Origin: Canibacter zhuwentaonis
Lineage (GTDB): Bacteria; Actinomycetota; Actinomycetes; Actinomycetales; Microbacteriaceae
NCBI RefSeq assembly: GCF_018531125.1
Contig: NZ_JAHDSY010000002.1
Length of the DNA stretch: 64,000 nt
Reading direction: 5' to 3' (one strand)
A program made the translations under genes and the position numbers. Positions 17,659-25,788 of the stretch are shown here, piece by piece (position 1 is the first letter of the stretch; every line of letters starts with the position of its first letter). The notes beneath the pieces were generated by a model that had not been told where the DNA came from, made no database searches, and worked only from the letters and a program-made list of their open reading frames with translations.

Positions 17659-17795
17659 GTTCCCACAAACGCCCATACTGCATCGACCTATTTCCGCAAA
17701 CAGGCAAAGCGTATGGATTTGTTTCCACAAACGAGTAGAAATTGTCGACCGATTTCCGCATACGAGCTTTTCCGCTAGAGTTGTTTCCATACACA
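17659..17795. repeat. Five 13-bp repeats at exact 31-bp intervals
   Basis: Copies begin at 17659 (GTTCCCACAAACG), 17690 (ATTTCCGCAAACA), 17721 (GTTTCCACAAACG), 17752 (ATTTCCGCATACG) and 17783 (GTTTCCATACACA); every step is 31 bp. A 62-bp super-unit is also visible: copies two and four both begin with TCGACC before ATTTCCGCA, and copies one, three and five begin with G. A 31-bp step is three helical turns and not a multiple of three, so this is not a coding repeat. It lies between the GIY-YIG gene and the decayed restriction enzyme. Confidence 0.8.
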
Positions 17796-17970
17796 TAAAT
17801 AGGCACTGCAACAGTAGCGGGTATACTCAGAAAACCTAGGACATCAATCCTTGTAGCTCGTTGCACTTTGAGTACGTCGGATTGCTAACCAAGCTTAAAT
17901 AAACCGCTATATTGCATAATTGATGACGGAAATAAAAAATCTAATCTATAACTAGAGGGGGGGCAACTCT

Positions 17971-18637
17971 GTGACCAAGATAGCCAACATTGAAGAACTT
18001 TTTTTTATTAACGCAAAACAAACTCGTAGGTGAGCATGGAGCGGTTTCCATAACATTTGCTAACAGAAGTCACATATATTCTGGAAATGATGTAATTGGG
18101 AACTGCTTACAAGAATGGCTACCAGACTGGTTTACTTTTCTAGGAATCAATATCCGGGCGGGTGGGCATACCCAAAAATTTCCAGATTTCGTAGCAGATT
18201 TTGACGGCGTTTCCCATGATATAGAAGTGAAAGCCTGGAATATTAACAATGCACCAAGCTTTGACCTTGCTAATTTTTATAGCTTTCTTGAATCCACCTT
18301 TAGTGAACCCGGTAAATTAAATGCGCACTATTTCATTTTAGGATATCGACCAGCGGATGACGGTTTTTCTCAAGGATTCGTTGTGGAAAAAGTTTATCTT
18401 AAGCACATTTGAGAAATTACTGCTGCCTCTAAGAACTACCCTATCGGTCTACAGGTAAAACGTAGGGCTCCTTATGCAATGAGGCCTTGCAATTTCTATA
18501 GAAACGAAGATAATCATTTTGCTGATATTCTAGATTTTATAGATGCTGTAACAAAAACTTACAGGCGCTTTGAAGCTATTTCTTCCTTGCCTTTCACACC
18601 GGATGAATGGCACGACAGAGTAGTATCCTATTTATAA
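17971..18637 (+). pseudogene. NgoBV-like type II restriction endonuclease, decayed
   Basis: From GTG at 17971 (behind AGAGGGGGGG) the frame reads VTKIANIEELF and then loses register in a T8 tract (17999-18006); with seven T it would continue LLTQNKLVGEHGAVSITFAN. The body has the nuclease core FPDFVADFDGVSHDIEVKAW (PD...ExK) and then YLKHI followed by TGA at 18410-18412, after which the same frame continues EITAASKNYPIGLQVKRRAP to TAA at 18635. The family has Trp-Glu-Ile here, so TGG has become TGA. NgoBV enzymes cut GGNNCC; specificity here is not proven. A convergent cytosine methyltransferase is the natural partner. Confidence 0.7.
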
Positions 18638-18660
18638 TTTAAAAAATAGCGGGCGATGCT

Positions 18661-20133
18661 CTATACTCCTCTATTTTCTTTATACGTTTTTAACAGCTTA
18701 GAAGAAACGGCTTTAATTACAGGTACGCAAACCGTATTGCCAAGTAAGTCAAATGCTTCATTTTCTTTTAAGAAACTAAGCTCATAGTTATCCGGAAACC
18801 CAAATAGCCGCAGTCCCTCCTTCACCGTCAAAGGGCGAATCCCGTTGCTAACAGGAACGGCAAGCTTACGCACATCTGTAGCCACTAGAGTGGGCGTTGT
18901 CTCATAAGGGGATAAAATCTTTGTAAATTCAAAAGAAAGCTTACCGGTTGTAATATTATACCCCTTTTCTAAGGTCTTATCGGAAACTCGTTTATTCCCC
19001 ACAAGCTTTTTAGGGTATTCAAAACTTAAATATCCTTTACTTACTAAGTCGTCTAGCATTTCTGCAAGTTTAGGGGAGTCAAAAAATGTGGCAATCATAT
19101 CCAACGTTAACGGCATTCCGTCCATCCATTGAATCCCGATAATTTCAGCCCACTTTTTATTTCTTCGCTGTTTCAATAAACTATCCAGCAAAGCTACCTG
19201 CTCTTCTGTTATATCTCCTTTAAGACCTATATCCCAGCTGTGTATATTATTTTTCCCGCCCCGTTTATCTTTAATTGCTTTCCCGTAAACATCTTTTAAT
19301 TTATACTTTGAAAGTAATTTTTTTGAAAATTCACTTTCGACAGGAGGCGTGTTTGAATCAATAACATCTTCCAGAACAGAATGGGTAAATTCAAAGTTTT
19401 CAAGCTGCTCTATATTTTTAGACCTAAAACCAATTATGTAGATTCTTTTTCTAGACTGAGCTAGCCCAAAATCTTTCCCGTCTAAAATGCTGTGGCTAAT
19501 CGAATACCCTAAATCCAAGAGCGTCTGAGTAATAACCTTAAAAGTATTTCCTTTATCGTGGGTGACTAACCCTTCTACGTTTTCCAGAACGAAACCCAAA
19601 GGTTTTTTTCCAACAAAATTTTTGCAATATCAAAAAACAATGTCCCTCTTGTGTCTTGAAAACCAAGACCTAATCCTGCCTGAGAAAAAGCTTGGCAGGG
19701 GAAGCCGGCTAGCAAAAAGTCAAAGTTTGGTAAGTTTGAGGGATTTACCCTTGTTATATCGCATTCAGCATTATGACCAAAATTTTTTTTCATACGCTTT
19801 AATTGCGGCAGCCTTAACATCGCTGGAAAATACACATTTTCCCACCAACCCATTTTCATGTAGCGCTTGCTCAAAACCAATTCTAATCCCCCCTAGTCCG
19901 CTAAATAGATCTATAAAAGCCACTTCGCCGCTTTTGCTACTAAGCTCATTTTCAATTTTATCTATTCCAGCACCAATTAACTCTCTACACTTTTGAGAGA
20001 AACTTGAACTACTGGGGAGTGGTAGACTGTCTATCTTTTTATAATCTTCCTCGCCCAGATATACAGTATAAGCCTTTCTCTTCTGGATAACGGCTCTCCT
20101 GCCTGCGCCTTCTCTCGGGCCGCCATGCATCAT
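18661..20133 (-). pseudogene. DNA cytosine-5 methyltransferase split by two homopolymer slips
   Basis: Three overlapping frames make one 5mC methyltransferase of about 490 residues. The first (from 20133, AAAGAGGCGAC upstream) carries motif I AFIDLFSGLGGIRIGFE and ends just after an A8 run (19783-19790), where A7 would keep the frame as YEKNFGHNAECDI. The second carries motif IV GFPCQAFSQAG and ends after an A7 run (near 19611-19617), where A8 would continue EKKPLGFVLENVEG. The third holds motif VI ENVEG, motif VIII RKRIYIIGFR and motif X LLGNTVCVPVIKAVS. The catalytic Cys segment is thus out of frame by +1 then -1. Partner of the convergent NgoBV-like nuclease. Confidence 0.8.
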
Positions 20134-20252
20134 GTCGCCTCTTTCCTATACTATATACAGGAAAGACTACCGCAAAAACATTGTTTTTTCAAGTTTTTTA
20201 AATCCTGAATTGACCCTACGTTTTACTACTACCCTACACAAACTAATACCCA

Positions 20253-20264
20253 CCCCCCCCCCCC
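20253..20264. repeat. C12 homopolymer upstream of the cytosine methyltransferase
   Basis: Twelve C residues (G12 on the methyltransferase strand) about 120 bp upstream of its start and 26 bp after the abiEi stop. It echoes the C12 upstream of the secreted-protein promoter at 1151. Confidence 0.85.
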
Positions 20265-20289
20265 ATAACTATTATCCGCAGAATATACC

Positions 20290-20874
20290 TTACATAATTT
20301 CCACATATTTTCTTATTTCGTTTTCAATGCCCAAAATTTTGCTATATTTGATCAATTCATTAACATTCTTATTTTTACTGCCAAAATAGCCTTTGATGGC
20401 ATCAGTGAATAATTGTTTATCAATATATTTCCGCTTCAAAACAATATCACAGATACACCTCTCCATGTTGTAACAACTAACTACAGAGCCAACTGGCGTT
20501 TCTTTTTGGATGATACCCACAGGAAACAGTTTTCGCTCTATATAGTGAACTCTCACAAGCGGAAATTTCCGTTTTATGTGCCCGGCGTTATACCCCTGCG
20601 GAACACTACTATGAAAAGTGTTTGGAGTTCTATCGTTAAAACCATGGAGGTACAGAGCTGTGTGGAAAGAAAAAACAACCTGTTGATTCTTAAGGGAGAT
20701 ATTTGCAAAATCATCGTCCAATGCGTCTTTTCTCTTGTAAACCCCGTTTTTAATCCTCTCTAACTCGCCTCTTTGAGCAAGCGAAGCTAAAACGTGCCTT
20801 TGGACACCCATCTCTTCCGCTTGTTTGTTTGTAACAATGTTATTTTCTAAAAAATATCTTTCTAAAACCTTCAT
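20290..20874 (-). CDS. AbiEi-family antitoxin-like transcriptional regulator, without its toxin
   Basis: A 194-residue protein with the AbiEi layout: N-terminal winged-helix part (NNIVTNKQAEEMGVQRHVLA, then ERIKNGVYKRKD), a central FSFHTALYLHGFNDRTP stretch and the positively charged C-terminal domain with YNMERCICDIVL. AbiEi proteins repress the abiE operon and neutralise the AbiEii nucleotidyltransferase toxin, which normally follows and overlaps them. No nucleotidyltransferase frame follows here; after 26 bp there is a C12 tract and then the methyltransferase. Either this is an orphan left by deletion or a solitary regulator. Confidence 0.75.
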   Translation of the reverse strand: MKVLERYFLENNIVTNKQAEEMGVQRHVLASLAQRGELERIKNGVYKRKDALDDDFANISLKNQQVVFSFHTALYLHGFNDRTPNTFHSSVPQGYNAGHIKRKFPLVRVHYIERKLFPVGIIQKETPVGSVVSCYNMERCICDIVLKRKYIDKQLFTDAIKGYFGSKNKNVNELIKYSKILGIENEIRKYVEIM

Positions 20875-21113
20875 CGAATCAGCCTCCTTTACATTTGCGC
20901 TTTTATATCTTTAAGTTAAAGAGTATTTGTAATCTAATATTCTAGCAGGGCGAAAACCCGCTGCTAAAACTTCACGTTTGCGTTTCGGTTCAAGACAAGG
21001 ATCACAGTCACTACTCCGCCTTTACAAACACGCCCAAGCTTCAGTGCAATCAGCGTTTTGCGATATTATAATCACAAGAGAGGGGGCTGACAGCGACAAC
21101 ATGGCATGACTAC

Positions 21114-21329
21114 ATGATACAAGCCAGCGAGCACGCCGGCAGTGACGGTGACTTGTGGTTCCGCTACCTTTACAAAGTCATTCAAGACGCAGAAACCAAA
21201 CTAACCAACGATGATGTTGCACAATTGCTAAAAAAGTCACGTTTTGACACCCTTTCAAAAAGCCACCCTGCAAAATGCCCTAACTGCAGGAACACACACA
21301 AGGGCTCACGTTTTACAGGCGAATCGTAA
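21114..21329 (+). CDS. Small protein with a CxxC motif, unknown function
   Basis: A 71-residue frame containing DLWFRYLYKVIQDAETKLT and a C-terminal CPNCRN pair that could bind zinc with other ligands. The frame is open further upstream (TATTWHDY) without a standard start codon, and the AGAGGGGG at about 21080 would suit a start near there, so the true N-terminus is uncertain. I do not recognise the family. It stands between the orphan antitoxin and the acetyltransferase gene. Confidence 0.4.
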   Translation: MIQASEHAGSDGDLWFRYLYKVIQDAETKLTNDDVAQLLKKSRFDTLSKSHPAKCPNCRNTHKGSRFTGES

Positions 21330-21497
21330 AAGCCCGCCAAAAAACATTCTTAAAATATTTGAAGAAGGTAACTATGGATAAGCAAGTTGTTTAAAACCCT
21401 CAACATCAAAAGCGCATATCGTCCTTGAAATCATCATAGAACCCTGGGAAATAATATCTGTAATATTATTACACATCCTAATAGAAAGAAGGCAAAC

Positions 21498-21929
21498 GTG
21501 TGGAGCATAAAAAAGTTCGATGAACTATCGACGGATGACCTGTTCGAGATTTACAAGCTGCGAGTAAGTGTATTTGTCGTTGAACAAGAGTGCCATCATC
21601 AAGAAGTGGATGACAACGATAAAGTATGCTTACACGGGATGAAATGGGTTAATGGTAAATTAGCTGCTTATTTTAGACTGATCCCAAAAGAAGATGGTAT
21701 TCACCTGGGCAGAGTTATAGTAGCACCTTCTTTTCGCAATAGGGGCTTAGGGAGGGAGTTGGTGCAGGCAGCTTTAAAAGAATGTCAGCTTAAATTCCCA
21801 AACGCCACAGTACACGCACAGGCGCAAGCCTATTTAAAATTGTTCTATTCCTCATTTGGCTTCAAAACCACATCTAACATTTACTTAATGGGCGGCATAC
21901 AACACATTGACATGGAATTGCAGGCATAA
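21498..21929 (+). CDS. ElaA-type GNAT N-acetyltransferase
   Basis: A 143-residue acetyltransferase. The opening FDELSTDDLFEIYKLRVSVF VVEQ segment and HQEVDDND are hallmark features of the ElaA subgroup; the acetyl-CoA pocket is in LGRVIVAPSFRNRGLGRELV (V-x-x-x-x-R-x-x-G-x-G). GTG start with AAGAAGG upstream. ElaA proteins acetylate unknown small substrates in the cytoplasm. Codon use is A+T-rich like the rest of the island, so it is probably cargo rather than a host gene. Confidence 0.85.
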   Translation: MWSIKKFDELSTDDLFEIYKLRVSVFVVEQECHHQEVDDNDKVCLHGMKWVNGKLAAYFRLIPKEDGIHLGRVIVAPSFRNRGLGRELVQAALKECQLKFPNATVHAQAQAYLKLFYSSFGFKTTSNIYLMGGIQHIDMELQA

Positions 21930-21973
21930 CAAACCACCTAATTGTTAGAACCGCCTACCACGACTACTCCTAA

Positions 21974-23152
21974 TTAATTTTGTCCTATAACTTCTTTTGT
22001 TGCCGCTATTTTCTTATCCGTCCAATCAACCAAATCTTTGATAACCAGTTTCTCAACGACTTTAATAAAGTCAGACATGAATTGGTAATCAACTCTATCA
22101 TTTACTACTGGTAATTCAATTTCAGTTTTTTTCAAACCGATTTTAGTTGCTTTTGCATTATAATTAAAGCGTTTTTCAATAACTTTTTTCGTTGTAGCTA
22201 TAAAATACAAAGCGGTATATCGGTTAAGATTTTCAGATTGAAGAACACTTGTAGCACCGTGGCCGTCTTTCAAATAAAACGGTGTTTCTACATAAACCAT
22301 GTTTTGATTATTTGAATGGATTAACAAAGTCGGTAAACCAGTCACATTATTTAGAACCTCAATCTTCAACTGTCGATAAGAAATAATGCCGTTATCAATT
22401 GTAGCCTGTCCGTAAAATGGATAAGCAGGTTGAGATAAATCTTCTAGGTTATTTAAGTAAAGTGGATTTAATTCGCTTACCTCTTGACACCAGTTTAAAA
22501 CTTCCTCTAAACAGAATAGAGCATAATACTCCCGCACCTCTACTCTATAGGCATCAGGGAGTTTGGTGAATTTGTCAAGTATGTACTCATCTTGTTGAGT
22601 CAGGTGGTAGTCTCTTAGCCCGCTTGCTTTCAGATAAGCTTCAAGCTCGCTTACATAAGCCGCTTCAAGCTCGCTTACATAAGCCGCTATAAAATCAAAA
22701 TCAATTTCACCATCCTTTGTTGGGAGCTGGATTTTTTCTTCTTTCACTTTAACCCAGCCCGACTTATTACCCCAATCATATTTTGAATAAACTTTATTCA
22801 AAGACGCAACAATAAACGAGTGTACTTTCTCAGCCGCTATGCTCTCATTAATAAACTTAAAAGCATAACTGTCTTGCAAAACAGTAAACTCTCTAGGCTG
22901 GTAAAACGCCTTACCAGAACCATTAGCAGTAGCTGAAAAAACATTTTTTAAAATAGTCGCGTTCTCTCTAGATACATACCTTCCAATCTGATTATTTGAC
23001 AAAACAGCACTCGTAGCAGGTAAATCACCCGCACCATTTTTTAAAACACTCTTCGTTTTTAGTTTCTCAAACAAATCCCCGATTCTATACTCGCCCCACT
23101 GAACATTCTCGAGTTTTTCATTCAGTGAGGCATTTATTTTTTTAGACTGACA
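21974..23152 (-). pseudogene. Specificity (S) part of a type IIG / BcgI-like enzyme, out of frame with its RM part
   Basis: The frame reads VSLKKINASLNEKLENVQWG, EYRIGDLFEKLKTKSVLKNG and continues for about 390 residues to GQN. Two target-recognition-like halves are visible (first from about 23120 to 22690, second from about 22560 to 22000), separated by a helical region. No ATG, GTG or TTG with a ribosome site precedes the conserved NVQWGEYRIGDLF start, so this part must be translated as a fusion with the upstream methyltransferase. With the present G8 tract the two are out of register. The helical spacer contains an exact tandem duplication. It would give the sequence specificity of the enzyme. 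Confidence 0.75.
22638..22685 (-). repeat. Perfect 24-bp tandem duplication in the S spacer
   Basis: Two identical 24-bp copies (22638-22661 and 22662-22685) encode AAYVSELE twice in a predicted helix between the two target-recognition halves. The length is a multiple of three, so the frame is kept and eight residues are added. Confidence 0.9.
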
Positions 23153-24184
23153 CCCCCCCCTGATCCGTGTTTTTCAACAGGTTCGACACTTCCCATGCTA
23201 GATAATCGGCCACTGTTTTTTTAAAGTCCTCTAAGGTTGGCTTAGTATCAATAACTTGATGCTGCTCAAAGTTCCAGTCGTTTCCTTTAGCAGTGATAAA
23301 ATCTTCGATATAAGTGGCTTCTAAATCCCAGGCAGCGTTCACTTTGGCTTGCTTACCCGCTTTGTATATTTTAATAATATCTTGGTAGCGTTGAACGGGG
23401 CTGTCCACTTCAGAAACGCCACGTTTGGCGCGTTTATAGCCGTCATTTCTAAAGTCAATAAACTTTACAGTCTTGTCAACATCGTGAGGCTTCTTAGCTT
23501 CAAAGATGTAAATAGACGTTTGCACACCAGCCATTGGAACGAATAAATCAACGGGCATCTTAATAGAGGCTAGCATGGTGTGTTTCCGCAGGATAGACTG
23601 CGCCGTCCTGGTCGCTTTTCCAGAACCGGCCGAATCCTGAATAATAATTGCTCCCAGGCCACCTTTTTCCATCTTGTCCAAACCGTGAGCGAGGAAAGGA
23701 AGACCGTTTTCCTCATAAGAAAAAGGAGTGTTAAGAAGCAGTCGGCCAGCCTTAAAATCTTCAAAAAGACTTTCTGGACGGTTAAAAGCAGAGCCTTTTT
23801 CAATACGGCTAGAGCCATCACCTCGCAAAATCATGTTGGTCGCAGCTAAGGTAAACATCTCCGCGTTAAGCTCAACACCTAAAAGATTATCTCTCTTCAA
23901 TTTTGCAATTTCATCATTAGCTTGAGTTGTTGATTTACCAAAAGTCGCATTAGCATCATCAATCATCAACTCCATAGCAGAGATAAGAAAACCTGCCGAA
24001 CCTGTCGCCAAGTCCATAACTTTATTGTCTTTTTTAATATTGAGCAGCTGCGCCATCATACTAGTCACACAGGGTGGTGTTAAGACAATACCGATCTCTT
24101 TGCCATCACCCAGGGCATACTTGAGAAACTCAGAGTACATCTCACCCATAATATCGATGTGCCCGCCGAGACCATCAATTGATT
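23142..24184 (-). pseudogene. Adenine methyltransferase part of a type IIG enzyme
   Basis: This frame carries IDGLGGHIDIMGEMYSEFLK, VLTPPCVTSMMAQLL, the SAM site MDLATGSAGFLI and LLLNTPFSYEENGLPF, and ends at NTDQGGVSV with TAA at 23142. Two residues look damaged: the catalytic motif IV should be NPPF and reads NTPF, and the usual TPPYV reads TPPCV. At its 5' end it is out of register with the N-terminal part because one T is missing in a run near 24185 (T4; T5 would give EYIFKSIDGLG). At its 3' end a G8 run stops it; G9 would continue into the S part. N6-adenine methylase of the type I/IIG group. Confidence 0.75.
23153..23160 (-). repeat. G8 tract at the methylase-specificity junction
   Basis: Eight G on the coding strand. 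With G8 the methylase ends four codons later (GGVSV, TAA); adding one G (G9) gives GGGVSLKKINAS and reads through into the S part without a stop. Confidence 0.9.
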
Positions 24185-25159
24185 TAAAATATACTCGTAT
24201 ATAAAAGTAAAGATTTGTTTAGTAACACTCGATTTTCCATCAATGAGTTTAGCTACTTCCCTGTCAAGCTCTGTCACTTCATCACGTTGACTGTCTTTGG
24301 AAATTTCTCCAAAAGAGGCGAGCATGAGCTTACGCTTGGTATCACTAAGTCCACTAACGGTCAAAAAGTTAGCGATGTGACTCACAATTTTTTCGCCGTC
24401 ACGATTTCCGCTTAATTGGCTCCCGTGAAGATCAGCTGGAGTTAGACCATCACCGAGTTTCTGCAACTCATCACCGTCATTCTTTACAACCTCTTGCATG
24501 GCAAGAAGCATCCCCAACACATAAAGAACCCGTTGCGGAGCTGTTATATTGTGATTGTGCATAAGGCGATTGAGTTTTTTAGCATAACCTTGCAAGGTTG
24601 CCTGACTATCAATCAGGAGCTGGTGCTTTTCGTCTTCTGTTAGCACTGCTTCATTGTAAAAAGTCTTAAAAGTATGCTCACTTTCTAGAAAATCTAGAGA
24701 ACGAACAGCTATCAACTCTTTATAAGCGTTCAAAGCCGAACCAAAGACGTAATAAACTTTGATTGTGACATTGTCATCATTATCACCGGCCACACCAATA
24801 GCGAAAACTTCACTATACTTACCTGATGCAATCATGCTGCGAGCATAGTAAAGAGCTCCGTTAACAGCAAAATCACTAATTGATTTATCGTCTTGTTTAA
24901 CACCGTCTTTCGCCTCTGAAATTAATTTTTTAACTGAATATTTATTTTCAAAAATGACCGGACGCTGATATCTCTCAACATGAAAATCAGGTCTGCCAAA
25001 GTTGGTTTTAGAAGCTGTTTTGGCTGAACCGCTAAGCGCTTCTTTCATATATTCACTCATTGATGATTCTTCGTTGTAATCTTTGTGTTTTGTTAAACCG
25101 ATTGTTTCCAACCGTTTTTTAACCCAATCATTCACATCTGATTCTAGCTTCCAGTTCAT
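24185..25159 (-). pseudogene. N-terminal nuclease part of a type IIG R-M-S enzyme
   Basis: Starts MNWKLESDVNDWVKKRLETI at 25159. A nuclease core of the PD-(D/E)xK kind is visible: FGRPDFHVERYQRPVIFENKY (PD ... E-N-K), followed by YYARSMIASGKYSEVFAIGV and helical linker segments. This arrangement, nuclease then adenine methylase then target recognition, is that of type IIG/BcgI-like enzymes. The open frame continues to 24080 but after about 24185 it no longer matches (LMVSAGTSILW), because a single T is lost. The three parts together would make a protein of about 1,060 residues. Confidence 0.7.
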
Positions 25160-25228
25160 GTTTTCTCCGTAACTTTTGATTAACCTAAAATAGCTTGAGA
25201 GTTCTTCTCCAACACCTAATTAATAATT

Positions 25229-25654
25229 CTATTCCCTATCGCCCCTGGCAGAACTCTTGCGTTCTTTCTGCCACCGCCGATAGTTCTGAACGTCTTTACT
25301 GACCAATTTCCAACACGTCGCAACAACAAGGGCATCATCCACCTGCCCTAAAATCGGAATCCAATCTGGAATCACATCAAGCGGAGACAAAAAGTAGATT
25401 AAAGCGCCAACAATAGCCAAAATGCTTCTTCCTGGAACACGAGCATAATCCTTCTTCCAATAACTGCGCACCATGCTGACTAGAATCGGTATCATTTTTA
25501 ATTCCTGCCGCATAAAAGGAATCCACTTCACCTTTTTGTCCAGCTTTTCAAGAAAAGGTTCCATTTTGGAATCATCTTTCAACAGGGCTTCGGCTTTCTG
25601 ATAGTGACTCTGCAATTCTTTCAAAGCTCGTTTTTTGTCGAACTGTTTTTCCAC
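25229..25654 (-). CDS. DUF1232 (YkvA-like) protein
   Basis: A 141-residue protein with the DUF1232 signature: GRSILAIVGALIYFLSPLDV, then IPDWIPILGQVDDALVV. This part forms a short membrane-associated helical hairpin. The N-terminus is a charged helix (KKRALKELQSHYQKAEALLK). Function unknown; related YkvA proteins are widespread in Firmicutes. It is the last A+T-rich gene of the island; the next gene has host codon use, so the right island border falls between 25654 and 25789. Confidence 0.8.
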   Translation of the reverse strand: MEKQFDKKRALKELQSHYQKAEALLKDDSKMEPFLEKLDKKVKWIPFMRQELKMIPILVSMVRSYWKKDYARVPGRSILAIVGALIYFLSPLDVIPDWIPILGQVDDALVVATCWKLVSKDVQNYRRWQKERKSSARGDRE

Positions 25655-25788
25655 TATTTCACCTCTTTCTTAAAATGCTGAACTATCCGAAGAGAGATTA
25701 CCTTAAATCATATCCGCGTATTTCACAATATCCAAAATAGGCTAAAATATAAATATTACTGTAAACCATTTGAGACAGAGGAGTCATA

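Noticed and set aside
17659..17795. CRISPR array
   Set aside because: Only five copies, 13-bp core, degenerate, spacers of 18 bp partly shared between copies, no cas genes nearby.
18410..18412. TGA read as tryptophan (alternative code gene from a mycoplasma-like donor)
   Set aside because: The other Trp codons in the same gene are TGG and the gene has further lesions, so a simple nonsense mutation fits better.
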